From Chara braunii (lineage: Eukaryota > Streptophyta > Charophyceae > Charales > Characeae): a stretch of 49,336 bases of DNA. The stretch is taken from contig BFEA01000342.1 of NCBI GenBank assembly GCA_003427395.1, forward strand, positions 6,476 through 55,811. Reading direction: 5' to 3'. Position 1 is the stretch's first letter. Every line of letters starts with the position of its first letter. The notes beneath the pieces are model-generated. The model searched no databases. It was not told where the DNA came from and saw only the letters and a program-made list of their open reading frames with translations. Below, one piece after another: positions 32,815 to 42,382 of the stretch. The position numbers and the translations under genes were made by a program.

Positions 32815-33581
32815 TTAGTCGAACCACAGTACCTCGAACAGCTTAAACACATCATCCACATAACAAGGTGTCGTCGCTACCTCCCGGCGGATTATAGACT
32901 CCTTAATTTCCGGAGCTACCTCTAATTGGTCGTACCTATCCATATTCAAAATGATGAGGACCTCCCAAGCTCTATCGCCATGGAAAGGCCCGTACTTCAG
33001 TAATGTTCTATAAAACTCCTCTGACAGCCATGTATAGTCTATGTGTACCCGTTCCATAGTGCTAGCCACTTCCGCAACATGATCAAACCCCCCAAACCAG
33101 TCCACTACAAACTCGGGGACCCAAATCCTTTTTCGCAGGCAGGGAGGCCTAAATTTTTTCCATCCCCCCATTACGACCTTACTGTGGACCTCATCCCATT
33201 CCTTATTGGCAAACCTCTCACCCGCCTGCCGAGTCCTTGTCTCTGTTCCCTCCAGAAGCCACATCGGATCTTGCCCCGCCGCCAGCGTGGTGCAGAACAG
33301 ATGTCATCCCTGTTCTGATAAGACGACCGTCCCAACTGATTCCAGCTTTCCTTCTGCGATATTTTCCCATCCATCTTCCTCCCTAATGGGGTCCTAATGG
33401 GGTTCCATATGCGTTCTATCCATAGATACGACAGTTTCGGTGCGATCTCAAGCCCGACCCAGTCACACGTCGCTCCTCTCCACTCACATTCCGCCGGCAA
33501 GGGCATTTCTACTCCCCCTCTAATTCGCCTTGGTTCCCACCCTTTGAACGTGCAGTCCCACAGCTGGAGTTCCCGAGCCAT
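32815..33581 (-). pseudogene. P2: second member of the tandem gene family, frameshifted
   Basis: The start ATG at 33581 gives 'MARELQLWDCTFKGWEPRR', 'EMPLPAECEW' and 'CDWVGLEIAPKLSYLWIERIW'-type family sequence. After 'RIWNPI' the frame is lost, at an 11-bp tandem duplication (plus strand 'ctaatggggtc' then 'ctaatggggtt', about 33383-33404). The family sequence resumes in another frame with 'AAGQDPMWLLEG' (parallel to 'ASGEDPLSMFEG' of P3). It continues 'RIWVPEFVVDWFGG', 'LLKYGPFHGDRAWEVLIIL' and 'IIRREVATTPCYVDDVFKLF' to a stop at about 32815. Within the second frame a TGA stands where P3 has TGG (Trp). About 255 codons when both frames are counted. Unknown function. Confidence 0.62.
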
Positions 33582-33647
33582 CGTTCCCTACCTGCACATA
33601 ACCGACATCCCATTCCCTGGGTAAGTCCCCCCCCCTTCTCAGAAGTC

Positions 33648-34402
33648 TCAATCCTCCATCTCGTCCTCGTCCTCATCATCGCTGAAATTCTCCTCCCCAT
33701 CAAAGAACAACCCTTTCAGCCCTTCTACGAAGGTCTCCCCTACTTCCACACTTCGATAGATTATCTGCCAATGCACTGAACTAGGTACAAAGACATCATC
33801 CGCGCAGAGAAGGTTCAATACCTCTGCTAATTCCTCCGTCCAGTTCCCTCCGAACTGCCCCATTTCTACCGACAGCCTAAAGAAGTCCTGTCGAGCACAC
33901 TGGTACAGTCTCAAGTGTGTCATCGACTGGCATATTTGTTCCAATCCGCCCCGGGTTCCAAAGACTGCATCCACCAGAAACGGGGGTAGCACGCACCTCA
34001 TCGTTCTAAAAGACCGCCTCACATTCCCCCCCCGAGCTCCACTCGCACCTCCATCTTATCCATTTCCATTTCCACCCGCTGACACGCCGCCCATACCACT
34101 TCTCGTTCCACTTGTCTAAACAACAAATCCGGCGCTGTTCCCAACACTAATTCTATTACCATTGCATTTTCCATCTCTTGGGATAAGTAGACCCACCCTC
34201 GGGGTTCCACCGTCCCCCGAAATTCTAAGTGCATCAAGCTCGGCGACCGTCTCGTCAGGCTAACCTTGGTCCAGATTGTCTCTATCCAGAGGAACGCGTC
34301 CTTTTCGTCTAGCATCACAGTTTGGTAGGCTGGTTCAAGGTCTGTCCACGTTCCTTCTTTCGGGAGGATGACTGATACCCCCTCCTTAACATCTATTAGC
34401 AT
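33648..34402 (-). pseudogene. P1: first member of the tandem gene family, frameshifted at a G8 run
   Basis: The first frame (34402-34019) reads 'MLIDVKEGVSVILPKEGTW', 'AFLWIETIW' and 'DLLFRQVEREVVWAACQRVE'. It is lost at a run of eight G (minus strand, about 34025-34032). The second frame continues 'VLPPFLVDAVFG', 'SVEMGQFGGNWTEELAEVL', 'IIYRSVEVGETFVEGLKGLF' and a very acidic C-terminal tail, 'SDDEDEDEMED', not seen in P2-P4. It is the first gene after the leader of the giant element. The start is not certain, since the frame is open for several codons upstream of the ATG. No known family was recognised. A one-base indel in the homopolymer would explain the break, either true decay or a sequencing error. 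Confidence 0.6.
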
Positions 34403-36152
34403 TTTCGGACCACTAGAATAGGTAGGAGATGAGAACCATCACGCCATTCCGTTTTCCGGCTCCGGTCCTGTTTCCACAAGAGAGCACCACACGGCCCCTC
34501 TTGGTCAGACCGTCTCCCTGTCTAGATGAGAATAGGTTTCAGACCCCTCATCTGGGTCTCCCTAACTTTCCCTTCCCATTTCCCAGATGTCACTGCCCCG
34601 TCGTACCCCGAATTGATCACCACCGACCGATATTCCTTTCTCCTGGCTCTTTTCCTTCCGACTCCTATCCATGCTTGCCCACATCTTATTTCACTCGTGC
34701 GAACTTAGACAGGAGGCGAGAATAGACTTAGGAGCTCAGTTTCCTTCCCAACACTCTCAAGCAAACTTTACAGAGGGAGATACAAAGGAAGAAAATCAGG
34801 CAAGCTTCGCACACAGGCCGGTCATCTCCTCACCGGCCTTTACCCAAAGTGGTCTCTCCACTATTACTATCGGCAGAGTTTTATCCCGTACCTCAAGCAC
34901 AGCTCAACCGTCGCGAGCGCGGTACCCAGGCTCCGGCAAGGCGTTCGCCCTTTCCTTGTACCCAGAATACCCCATACCATATTGTCGCTTCTGCTCATCC
35001 ATACTGACACCGAGGGTTACCCCGTGTGCCTAAATACAGGGACAAAAGTCAGTCGTCCGGGCATTCACTTCCATCGGTCCGATAAGAATCAGTCCTTCCC
35101 AAACCAAGCTACGAGAAGCTACTAATCGCCTCCGAGGCTCCCTCCTTGCCCCATACGCAGTGATCCCTCTGCCGTCTCCCGACAATCAGCTGCCCCGCCT
35201 GAAGGTGTTTCGCACCCCGCCTGGGCAAGGTCATCGAGCCATGCTCAGACCGCCCGGGTGAGAATGTTACTAACCAGCTGACGAGATCAACTCCTGCCTG
35301 ACAGCCCGGTGGCCCGACCCCCGCGCACGGAACCCGACAAACTTCAAAGAGAACGACTTTTTGCAACCCGCACCGGCCGGTGCAAACCAATCCTTTCCTT
35401 CCGAAAGGCATGACGCTCATGCAAACACAAGTCCCAAGTGGGACACACATTGTACAAGTGTCTTTGCCTTGGTGCACCCAACGATTCCTACCCGTTGCTC
35501 ACAACTTTTCTCTCAGGACCGTGCGTGCCACTCACCCCTAACTTCCATACACAGTTCCCAATTCTTGTTCGTGAGCATCTTCAAAGGTGAGTTAGTTTTT
35601 TTTGGAGTCTAGCAACTCTCTTCATTCCCTTATCTTCTTTTGTCTGTCCATTCATAGGGTAGGATTGTTCCTTCTCGATTACCCGTTATGTTCATAAGAG
35701 GTTCCTTCAAGCATTTCAAGTGCGGTGCAAGGAGCCCGCTGGGCTCCGAAGAAGAGAGAAGAAGGCACCCATGTCGGTCGGATCACTCCGCCACGGGATT
35801 TTCATCGGAACCCGGACTAGCCCGGAATCCCAACCGCCTGCCAGGTAACCGGACCCCTTCTTTCACACGAAGAGGAAGGGTCGACCTGCGGTTTGCCCAA
35901 GGCTTCCCCGGCCTGACGAACATCAGTCCGAGAGAAGGAGGACTAGAGTCACCCCACAAGGGAGGTGGCTGATAATGTGTGCAACATGCATGTTATATCT
36001 TCGGGCCTAGCCTTGCCATGCGCCCAGCCGCCCTCAAATCTGATTATCTCAAGGGAGTAGAGCATACACAAGTCCTCGTTCCTTATCTTAATGTTGTCTT
36101 CACGGACATGCGTCGGACGCCCCCCTCGAGATCGTATGGGTCAGTTTAACCC
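34403..36152 (-). other. Long leader of the giant element
   Basis: About 1.75 kb lies between the primer binding site and P1. Only one open frame of note is present: minus strand 35477-35109, 122 codons, Cys/Gly-rich near its N-terminus, no recognised domain, flanked by stops. I would not call it a gene on this evidence. The length leaves room for packaging signals or small upstream frames, which cannot be identified by eye. Confidence 0.5.
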
Positions 36153-36171
36153 ATACCCGGCACCTCCACCA
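36153..36171 (-). other. Primer binding site, complementary to a tRNA 3' end
   Basis: The plus strand reads ATACCCGGCACCTCCACCA, which has the anatomy of a tRNA 3' end: the last T-loop bases, a 5-nt T-stem strand CCCGG, a 7-nt acceptor strand CACCTCC, discriminator A, then CCA. On the coding strand it begins TGG four bases after the 5' LTR terminus (36176). The tRNA species is not assigned. It is not the initiator-Met type (TGGTATCAGAGC) common in plant elements. Confidence 0.78.
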
Positions 36172-36175
36172 TTTT

Positions 36176-38864
36176 TGTAGGGGCCGTACCCTGAAGGACT
36201 TTCGACCCTGAGTCGACCCCACTGCGGGTCCCATTTGGCTCGACCCGCCCACACTCACTCTCAGGGCGCGGGTCGTTCATCCCAGGGGCACCCCCACCTT
36301 GTGCTATGAGATGGATGGGGATGGGCCTTTTGCGAGAGGGCTTTACATTGGGGGATGTAGCTCCGCTCTTGCGTTAGATGGTAGCTCTTTGATCACTCGT
36401 GGCGTTTTCCCGATTCACTTAAGTGTGACCAGGCAATTGCTCCTTCCAATACACAAGCAGTCCAGCAAGTTCGTTGAGAATTCATCTTCTTTCGTGCGTA
36501 GGTCAAGCGTCATCTTGGTTGATGCCCAATTTTTATTTGGGACTTCCCCTGTCACCGGCAGTCCTATTTCATTGTTCCCATGTGCCTCAAGTGCGCCGTT
36601 TATTTTTCCGGCCGCGGGACCCCCACCATGCCGTCACCATTTACCGTTATGCTCCCCTATGCCTACGACGCCGTTTTCTAGTCTTTTGGGCGTGTCGTGG
36701 CTCATTTCCCCTTTCCATAAGCATCCTCATGCAGTCCGTTATTTCTCGGACTGCAGACACAGCCAATCTTCTAGCCCCACAACCCCACATCATGCCCCAT
36801 GCTAACAGAAAATACAGCGTTAAATTTCTAGGTACGTCCGGACTCAATTTTGGCTCCCGGAGCCCCCAAAACTTGTGTTTGCCCCTCCCTAAGCAGTCCA
36901 TTGCAGCTCGGACTGCAGTTGGGGATGTTTTTCATTGTCCTAGTGCCCCACAACTAACCCCCAACTGAAAGAAAATAAAACGGTCAACTCCCAAATGCAT
37001 CCGGTCTCCATTTTGGCTCCCGGTGCACCTAAAACATGTGTTTGGCCTCCTCCATGCAATCCGTTATTTTTCGGTTGCAAGCGGCCTTGCTTTTCTTTGA
37101 TTTTCTCTGCATAAATCAAAGAAAATCAAAGTCCTTTGTAACCGCCATATGCCCAAATGAATCTGGTCCAAAATATCCTCCCTAGGTGACCATTTTCGTC
37201 CGTTAGTGCCCTTTTGACTTTCCCCTTTTTTCTTTTATTTTTTTTTCCTTCTTTTTCTTTTCTTTTCTTTTCTTTTCCTCCACATGTTGACAGTTGGGAC
37301 TTGGCAGTCCCTACTTGCTGCAGTCCCAACTGACGGCCAACTCACTCATCCTCTCTCACCTCTCATTTTTTTTTTCTTTTTTTTTTTTTTTCTTTTTCTT
37401 TCAGTATGCCAAGTGTCAACTAGCTGTTAAGGCCCTTTTCTCATTTTTCTTTTCTTTTCTTTTTCTTTTCCTCCTTCCTTGGATAGTTGAAACTTGGCAG
37501 TTCCTACTTCCTGCAATCCCTACTGACGGTCAACTCACTCACTCCCTCTCACTCTCCTTGTCTCATTCTTTCACATTTTCTTGTTCTTTTTTCTTTTCTT
37601 TTTGCATGGCAAGTGTCAACTAGCCGTTAAGGCTCTTTTCTAGTCTCTTCCTCTTAGTTTTGGCCCTTCCTATGCTCAAGGGCCAGTCCGTTATTTCTCG
37701 GACTGCAGTTGTGGCCTTTCCATGCCCTTGGGAGCCACCGTTTGCCTCTCCCCCTCCCAAACGATAAGCCCCTATGCACCGATTTTCTCCCGGGGGCCTA
37801 TTTTTCACATGGAGTCTCGTTTGGCTCCTTTTTCTTGGGGGAGGTCAATCCGAGATTTTTCGGATTGCTCCCACACTTCTAGCACTTGTTTTCTTTACTT
37901 TTTTTTTTTTTTTTTTTGCCCTCCCGCTTGCTCCCACTAGCGCTTGCACTAGTGGTGCTAGTATTTTTAGCCGTCAAGATCTCCGACCTTGACGGTGCAA
38001 CTTGTTTCATTATTTTCTTGCACCACATACCGCGTCGCAATTTTTCCTTGGGACGTCACAAGTCCCCGCCACTTGCCCGCATTAATTCCCAATACTAGTC
38101 CCGACGGTACTTATCCCGCTGGTACCTCATTTTTGCCTAGTCTCATGTGGTCTCCGACACTTTGTCCCACCGGTACCACATTTTTGCCTAGTCCCGTGTG
38201 GTCCCCGACACTTTGTTCCACCGGTACCACATTCTTCCTTAGTCACATGTGGTCCCCGACACTTTGTCCCGCCGGTTCCGCATTTTTACTTAGTCTCACG
38301 CAGTCCCCGACACGTTGTCCCGCCGACACTTTCTCCCGCCGATGGTCCCGCCGACATTCTCGTCATTTTCCCGCCTTATGGCGGCCTCCCTCCCTTGTCC
38401 TTCTTGCGTCCCATGCACCGTCCTCCCCGGACGCGAGTCCTCACTTGGCCCATGGTCCCTTGGTCTCCTTGATGTTGCGTCCCGGTGGCCCCCCTTGGTC
38501 CGGACTACGTCTTCATGTGCCGGTACCTCACCTGTCGTCGTCTCTCTTCCCTTTTCCTTGTGGCGCGCGTCCTACATCATTACTTCTTTCGGAAGTCCTT
38601 CTCCTTTTTCGGGGGAAGGGTCGTTTTTGCCATATCCTTGTAGTCCTTTGCCGCCTTCCGTTCCGTCGATTTCTTCTCGGTTCAATGGTCCCAACGACTT
38701 TGGGCAGCTTTCGGGTTCAATGGTCCCAACGACTTTTGGGTGCCTGTGCCTATGCCTTCGATCCTTCCCTCCTTCTTGCCTCCGGTTTTCTCTGTCGTGC
38801 ACACATTGGCCATATACAATCTCTTGAGTGACGGAAAGTCATTCGGGACTCACCAGTCCCGACA
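36176..38864 (-). repeat. 5' LTR of the giant element (2689 bp)
   Basis: This is the direct partner of 17016-19666. On the coding strand it starts TGTCGGGACT and ends CCCCTACA. It contains the same CAGTCCG...CGGACTG hairpins (36731, 36895 and 37684), the doublet at about 37288-37640, a long T run (37362-37392) and repeated 'ccccgacactttgt' phrases (38150-38320). It is longer than the 3' LTR partly because of an extra 'ggttcaatggtcccaacgac' copy near 38705. A transcription start and poly(A) signal cannot be placed by eye. Confidence 0.9.
38844..38861. repeat. Terminal hairpin of the 5' LTR
   Basis: CGGGACT-CACC-AGTCCCG forms a 7-bp stem with a 4-nt loop next to the LTR terminus. The same hairpin is at 19646-19663. 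The diverged family member has CGGGACC-CACC-GGTCCCG (3745-3762), in which both strands of one base pair have changed. Confidence 0.72.
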
Positions 38865-38948
38865 CTGGCCTGTGGCCGTGGTAGCCGTCGGGCTCGCCCT
38901 GGGACGCGAAAGTAAACAGGCCAGGGTGGTCTTTTCTACTGCGCGCTG
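38865..38948. repeat. Older dispersed repeat, copy 2, right fragment; begins with right target duplication CTGG
   Basis: CTGGCCTGTGGCCGTGG followed by 'gggctcgccc' and 'aggccag...cttttctactgcgcgc' matches 8134-8215 (CCGGCCTGAGGCCACGG...). This is the continuation of the repeat interrupted at 17015. Homology fades after about 38948. Confidence 0.75.
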
Positions 38949-39690
38949 TCGGAGCTGATACCCTTACAAGGGTATCCGCTCATGATTTCGCAGTCGACAC
39001 GATGTCGACACCAACTGTTAGAACGGAGACAGCTAAAAACGAAAAAATGGGGTAACTCCCTTGACCGTTAAGGTCATAAAGGTTTAGAAATCGCAAGGGC
39101 CGAAACACGGCACGCACGGACAAGAGTCAGGGGTTAAAAATTTCGAATGCTCGCAGAGCATGCAAAAACGATGGAGGTTAGTATATGAAATGACCGCAAG
39201 CACCATTCCGACACGCATGGAGACTGCAAAATGGTTAGTAAGTAAGACCTCCGACCACTAAGGCCGGAGGGTTAGTCAAAACAGAAAGGGATCAAGTGGG
39301 AAGAGGCGACGGTTTTTCTCAGTTAGTTGATGACTGGGAGAGTATGACTGAGTCCCTAGACTAAAATATAGGTGAAGATTAATAAAAGCCCCGGCCATGT
39401 GGCCTAGGCAACTAGAAAAAGGGGCCTTACCTACTGTAACTGGCTGAGGCGGCCAATGGTGGCCTGGATTTCCCTTACGGTAGGCCGCAGGCCTTATGGA
39501 CTGACTGGACTAGCCCTGTACTCTACTTAGGGCGGATTGGCTCTTAGTAAAATTGAACTAGGAGCTAGCCCAGTAGGTATAGGCATAGATTGATATGTAG
39601 AAGATCTTGGGATTGAGTCTGACCTGTCTCCAGGCTAGCTCCTTTTGCTAGCTACAGGGGGCGGGGCCTACCTTTTTCCGCCCGCCCACA
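38949..39690. other. Unassigned sequence with short palindromes
   Basis: GATACCCTT-ACA-AGGGTATC (about 38958-38977) and GTCGACA-CGA-TGTCGAC (about 38993-39010) are short perfect or near-perfect inverted repeats. The rest, to 39690, shows no gene. Confidence 0.4.
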
Positions 39691-39693
39691 AAG

Positions 39694-39770
39694 GGGCGGG
39701 ATTCGAACCCATGACCTCGAATTTAGGGCAAGATACAGTTGTAACCCGTTGTGACAGTTGGCACAACGGG
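39694..39770 (-). other. tRNA-like Pol III promoter relic (possible SINE head)
   Basis: On the minus strand, TGTCACAACGGG resembles an A box (TRGYNNARNNGG). About 35 nt downstream GGTTCGAATCC is a perfect B box. Spacing and the 'gaggtcatGGTTCGAATCCCG' context are tRNA-like. However, the T stem has a mismatch and I cannot fold a convincing acceptor or anticodon arm. It is therefore a tRNA pseudogene or the head of a tRNA-derived SINE rather than a working tRNA gene. Confidence 0.42.
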
Positions 39771-40345
39771 GTAAATAGTAGTTAGATTCTCTCTTTTGCT
39801 TTTTCTTTTCTTTTTTCCTTATTGTTATTAGTTAAATTTGTTTTTTTTTATTGTTAGGCCATGGTCAGAAACCTCTCGCAGCCTCACTTGATGAATTTAC
39901 CCCAGGGAGCACGGTAGATGCAGTCAAGAAAGTTAGTAGAAGTCTCGAACGATCTAGCCACTGAAGGCTACAACGCGACGCTGCGGAAGTCCGACTCGGG
40001 GAACAACGAACCACGAACAGGGGAGAGAAAAGAGAAAAACGCAATCGAGAGCGAGGGAGGAGATATCACGAAAAGCGGGAAATCGCAAGATCGATGGGAT
40101 GCGAGGAGTGGAAGGAGAAAGAGATGGAGGAGAGAGAGAAGGAGAAGGCATAGGAGAGGAAGAGGGAGACCGCCTGTCAGATTGCCGAGGATATCGATTG
40201 AGGAAGTAACTGCGGAGGCTACAAGCGAAAACAGTGGTCGCAACGACTACGACGAGGGAAGAAGAAGAAAAAGAAGAAGGTGAGGGAGGAGGAGAAAGGA
40301 GAAAGGAGGGAGAAAGAGGGAGGATTGAAGGAGGTAGGATACTTA
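39771..40345. other. Purine-rich low-complexity sequence
   Basis: T-rich runs (39795-39860) are followed by a GA-rich tract (40010-40330). An open plus-strand frame at 39918-40283 encodes mostly Arg/Lys/Glu and simply reflects the GA bias. I do not call a gene. Confidence 0.45.
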
Positions 40346-40346
40346 C

Positions 40347-40432
40347 CTGGCCGTGACATTACCAGTGACTTTGTGAGCCGCGCACATCGGCCACCGGACT
40401 TCGTTAATCAGCAAGCTCGTGGTTGTCGAGCT
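40347..40432 (-). CDS. Exon-like module with GTAAGT donor, unknown gene
   Basis: On the minus strand an open segment containing 'LLINEVRWPMCAAHKVTGNV' ends exactly at GGCCAG|GTAAGTATCC (donor at 40346). A possible acceptor is 'gtgatag' near 40433. It resembles the other exon-like modules (42618, 43070, 44176) only in length and in the strong donor. No domain is recognised. Confidence 0.25.
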
Positions 40433-40572
40433 ATCACCGTGGCATATTGCACGAAGCGGGGAAACATCCGACGACGACAACGACAGGCAACGCAGAAGGA
40501 GCAGGAGAAAGATAGGTAAGGTGACCTATCTCGTAGTTCGCTCCCTAAACGTTATCAGCCACAAAAACAGAT

Positions 40573-40630
40573 AAGAAAGATAAATAAATAAATAAATAAA
40601 TAAATAAGCAAATAAATAAAATAAAATGAG
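40573..40630. repeat. AAAT microsatellite
   Basis: (AAAT)n runs from about 40579 with one GCAA interruption and is followed by AAAATAAAATG. Confidence 0.9.
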
Positions 40631-40659
40631 TGAATCTATTACTAAAAAACGGAGATATA

Positions 40660-41100
40660 CACAACAGCTCGCATGTGTTGTGTATACGTGTGAGCGTGTA
40701 AGCATGTATGAGCGTGCGTGCGTGCATGTGAGTTTGCGTGTAATGTGTACATGTGAGTATGTATCTCACACCTGCACCTCGCCGCACGCCACATAGATCG
40801 ATAGAATGAGCTATCAGGAAGTGGGAGTGTATATTTCCACGTTTTAGCGGAAGATTCATTCCGTTTTTGCTCATCCTGTCGATGGTGTGTGTGTGTGTGT
40901 GTATGTGAGAGAGAGCTAAGTGTGTCTGTGTGTGTGTGTGTATGAGAGAGAGCTAAGTCTCCCACCCACACCTCGCCGCGCGCTACTAGAAACGATAAAG
41001 CGAGTAAATCAAAAAGTGGGAGTGTATATTTCCACGATTCAACGGAAGATTCATTCCGCTCCTTCCTAACGATGGTGTGTGTGTGTTCCTGCGTGAGTCT
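40660..41100. repeat. GT-rich satellite with a tandem unit of about 190 bp
   Basis: Two units (about 40776-40903 and 40968-41085) share 'acctcgccgc.cgc', 'agtgggagtgtatatttccacg', 'cggaagattcattccg' and 'cgatggtgtgtgtg'. They are separated by (GT)n and (GA)n runs. A third, much diverged unit may follow at 41110-41220. GT/GTGC-rich runs also precede them (40677-40760). Confidence 0.72.
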
Positions 41101-42382
41101 ATGTGTCTGAATTTCCCGACCAGCTACACCATACTTTGATCAATAAGGTGAGTAAAATCAGATCTATCTACTGCTAGATCACGGAAGTCTACATCACTAC
41201 CTCCAAGCGTGCGACTGTGTGAGTGCGCGTGCGTATGTGTGAGCATATACGTTTGTGTGTGAGAAAGTGCACGTGTGTAAGCATGCGTGAGAGAAGATCG
41301 TATGGTAAGGAGAAGGTCGTACGAAAAGAGAAGGAAGACCGCGTGTGAGGGAGGAGACCAGGAAGCACACTGGGAGGGATGGAGACGACCATGAAAGCGG
41401 AGGTAAGGTGCACGCAAGAGGGGATGAAGGGAGAACTCGATGACGGGGGTAATGAGCGGACGAACATGATACGAGGAAAAATGGTGAGCGGGCAGATCAA
41501 GCTAATGGAAAAACGCGCAAAGAAGGGAGCCTAACGCGTGGAAAAAAAAAAGAGAAGAGGAAGAAGAAGAAGAAGAAGAAGAAGGAGAAGGAGGAGGGAG
41601 GACGAAGGAGGGAGATGGAAAACAGGAGCGGGAAGGTAGCAAGGGAGAGAATGATGAGGGGGGGATTAGGGGGAAGGTGAGGAGCAAGCAACGGAGGTGG
41701 CGACTATGGTGGAGAGAGACAGTGACTACGGGAAGGACCATCTTGTTTTAGAGACGATAGGGGAAAGAACGTCAGAAAGGAGATGAAGGCAGGGCGCGAT
41801 CGGGAGTAGAGCGTGCGAGACTGCGCGCAGGTGATCAAAGAAAATGGGCGGGGAAGTAGAAGGAGAGGTAGAAGAAGAAGAGAAAGAAGAATGAAAAGGA
41901 GGAAGGGGAGGAGAAGAAGAAGGGGGAGAAGACATGAGGGAAAGGACTTAGAGGAGAAGGGAATGAGAGGAAGCGAAGGAGGAAGCAAGAAAAGATCGTG
42001 AGTCATTGCGAACATATGACAGGGCCACCCGTCCGAGGATAGATTGACAGTCCTGCTACGACTGTATCAGACCGGGAAAGCAACTGATATGAGCATCCTC
42101 ACTTATTTATGGATTATTGCTATTATTTCCTTTTCTATTTCATTTTTATTATTACCAGTATTACGGCCATATACGTACTCGTCGTTCTACTCGTAACCAC
42201 AATGCCGATTGTTCCTCCTTGTTCGTTTGTCCGACTCACACTTCTGGGTTCATACGTGGTTGAGTCACCCATTGACGAAGGGCCGGTTGAGCAACATGGT
42301 AGGTCGTCTTAGCAGTAGAAATAGGGAGAGAAATGTTGTCGCAGGGAGAGAGAGGGGAGGATGAAGATATAAAGGCACATAC
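41101..42382. other. Low-complexity sequence, no supported gene
   Basis: GA-rich tracts (41280-41700 and 41830-42000) and GT-rich runs dominate. Open frames on both strands here are low-complexity (Arg/Glu on one strand, Ser/Leu/Pro on the other). A short plus-strand GTGAGT donor-like site at 41149 has no convincing exon. Confidence 0.45.

Larger units (their letters stand above)
17016..38864 (-). mobile_element. Giant Ty3/Gypsy-like LTR retrotransposon with accessory genes
   Basis: A complete but decayed element of about 21.85 kb is transcribed on the minus strand. Two direct LTRs (17016-19666 and 36176-38864) flank an internal region of 16.5 kb. On the minus strand the LTRs begin TGTCGG and end CTACA. 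A primer binding site (36153-36171) and a polypurine tract (19667-19682) sit at the expected positions, and 4-bp flanking duplications are present. Internal order is leader, four related genes P1-P4, gag-protease, RT-RNase H-integrase (so the Ty3/Gypsy domain order), an acidic gene, and a repeat-rich 3' region. The extra genes on both sides of gag-pol and the size are unusual. Multiple nonsense and frameshift lesions show this copy is not autonomous. It interrupts an older repeat, whose halves abut it precisely. Confidence 0.88.

Noticed and set aside
35109-35477. 122-codon Cys/Gly-rich frame in the leader of the giant element
   Set aside because: No domain and no relative in the window; kept only as a remark under the leader.
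37989-38831. 280-codon plus-strand frame inside the 5' LTR
   Set aside because: It is antisense to the element, follows repeated 'ccgacactttgtccc' phrases, and the equivalent stretch in the 3' LTR is broken; judged a by-product of pyrimidine-rich LTR sequence.
39918-40283. 121-codon plus-strand open frame rich in Arg/Lys/Glu
   Set aside because: It lies in a GA-rich low-complexity tract and its composition follows the base bias; no domain, and equal-length frames exist on the other strand.
40440-40480. Resemblance of 'HGDSSTTTSLL' to an elongation-factor P-loop
   Set aside because: The P-loop Lys is absent and the alignment is short; coincidence is more likely.
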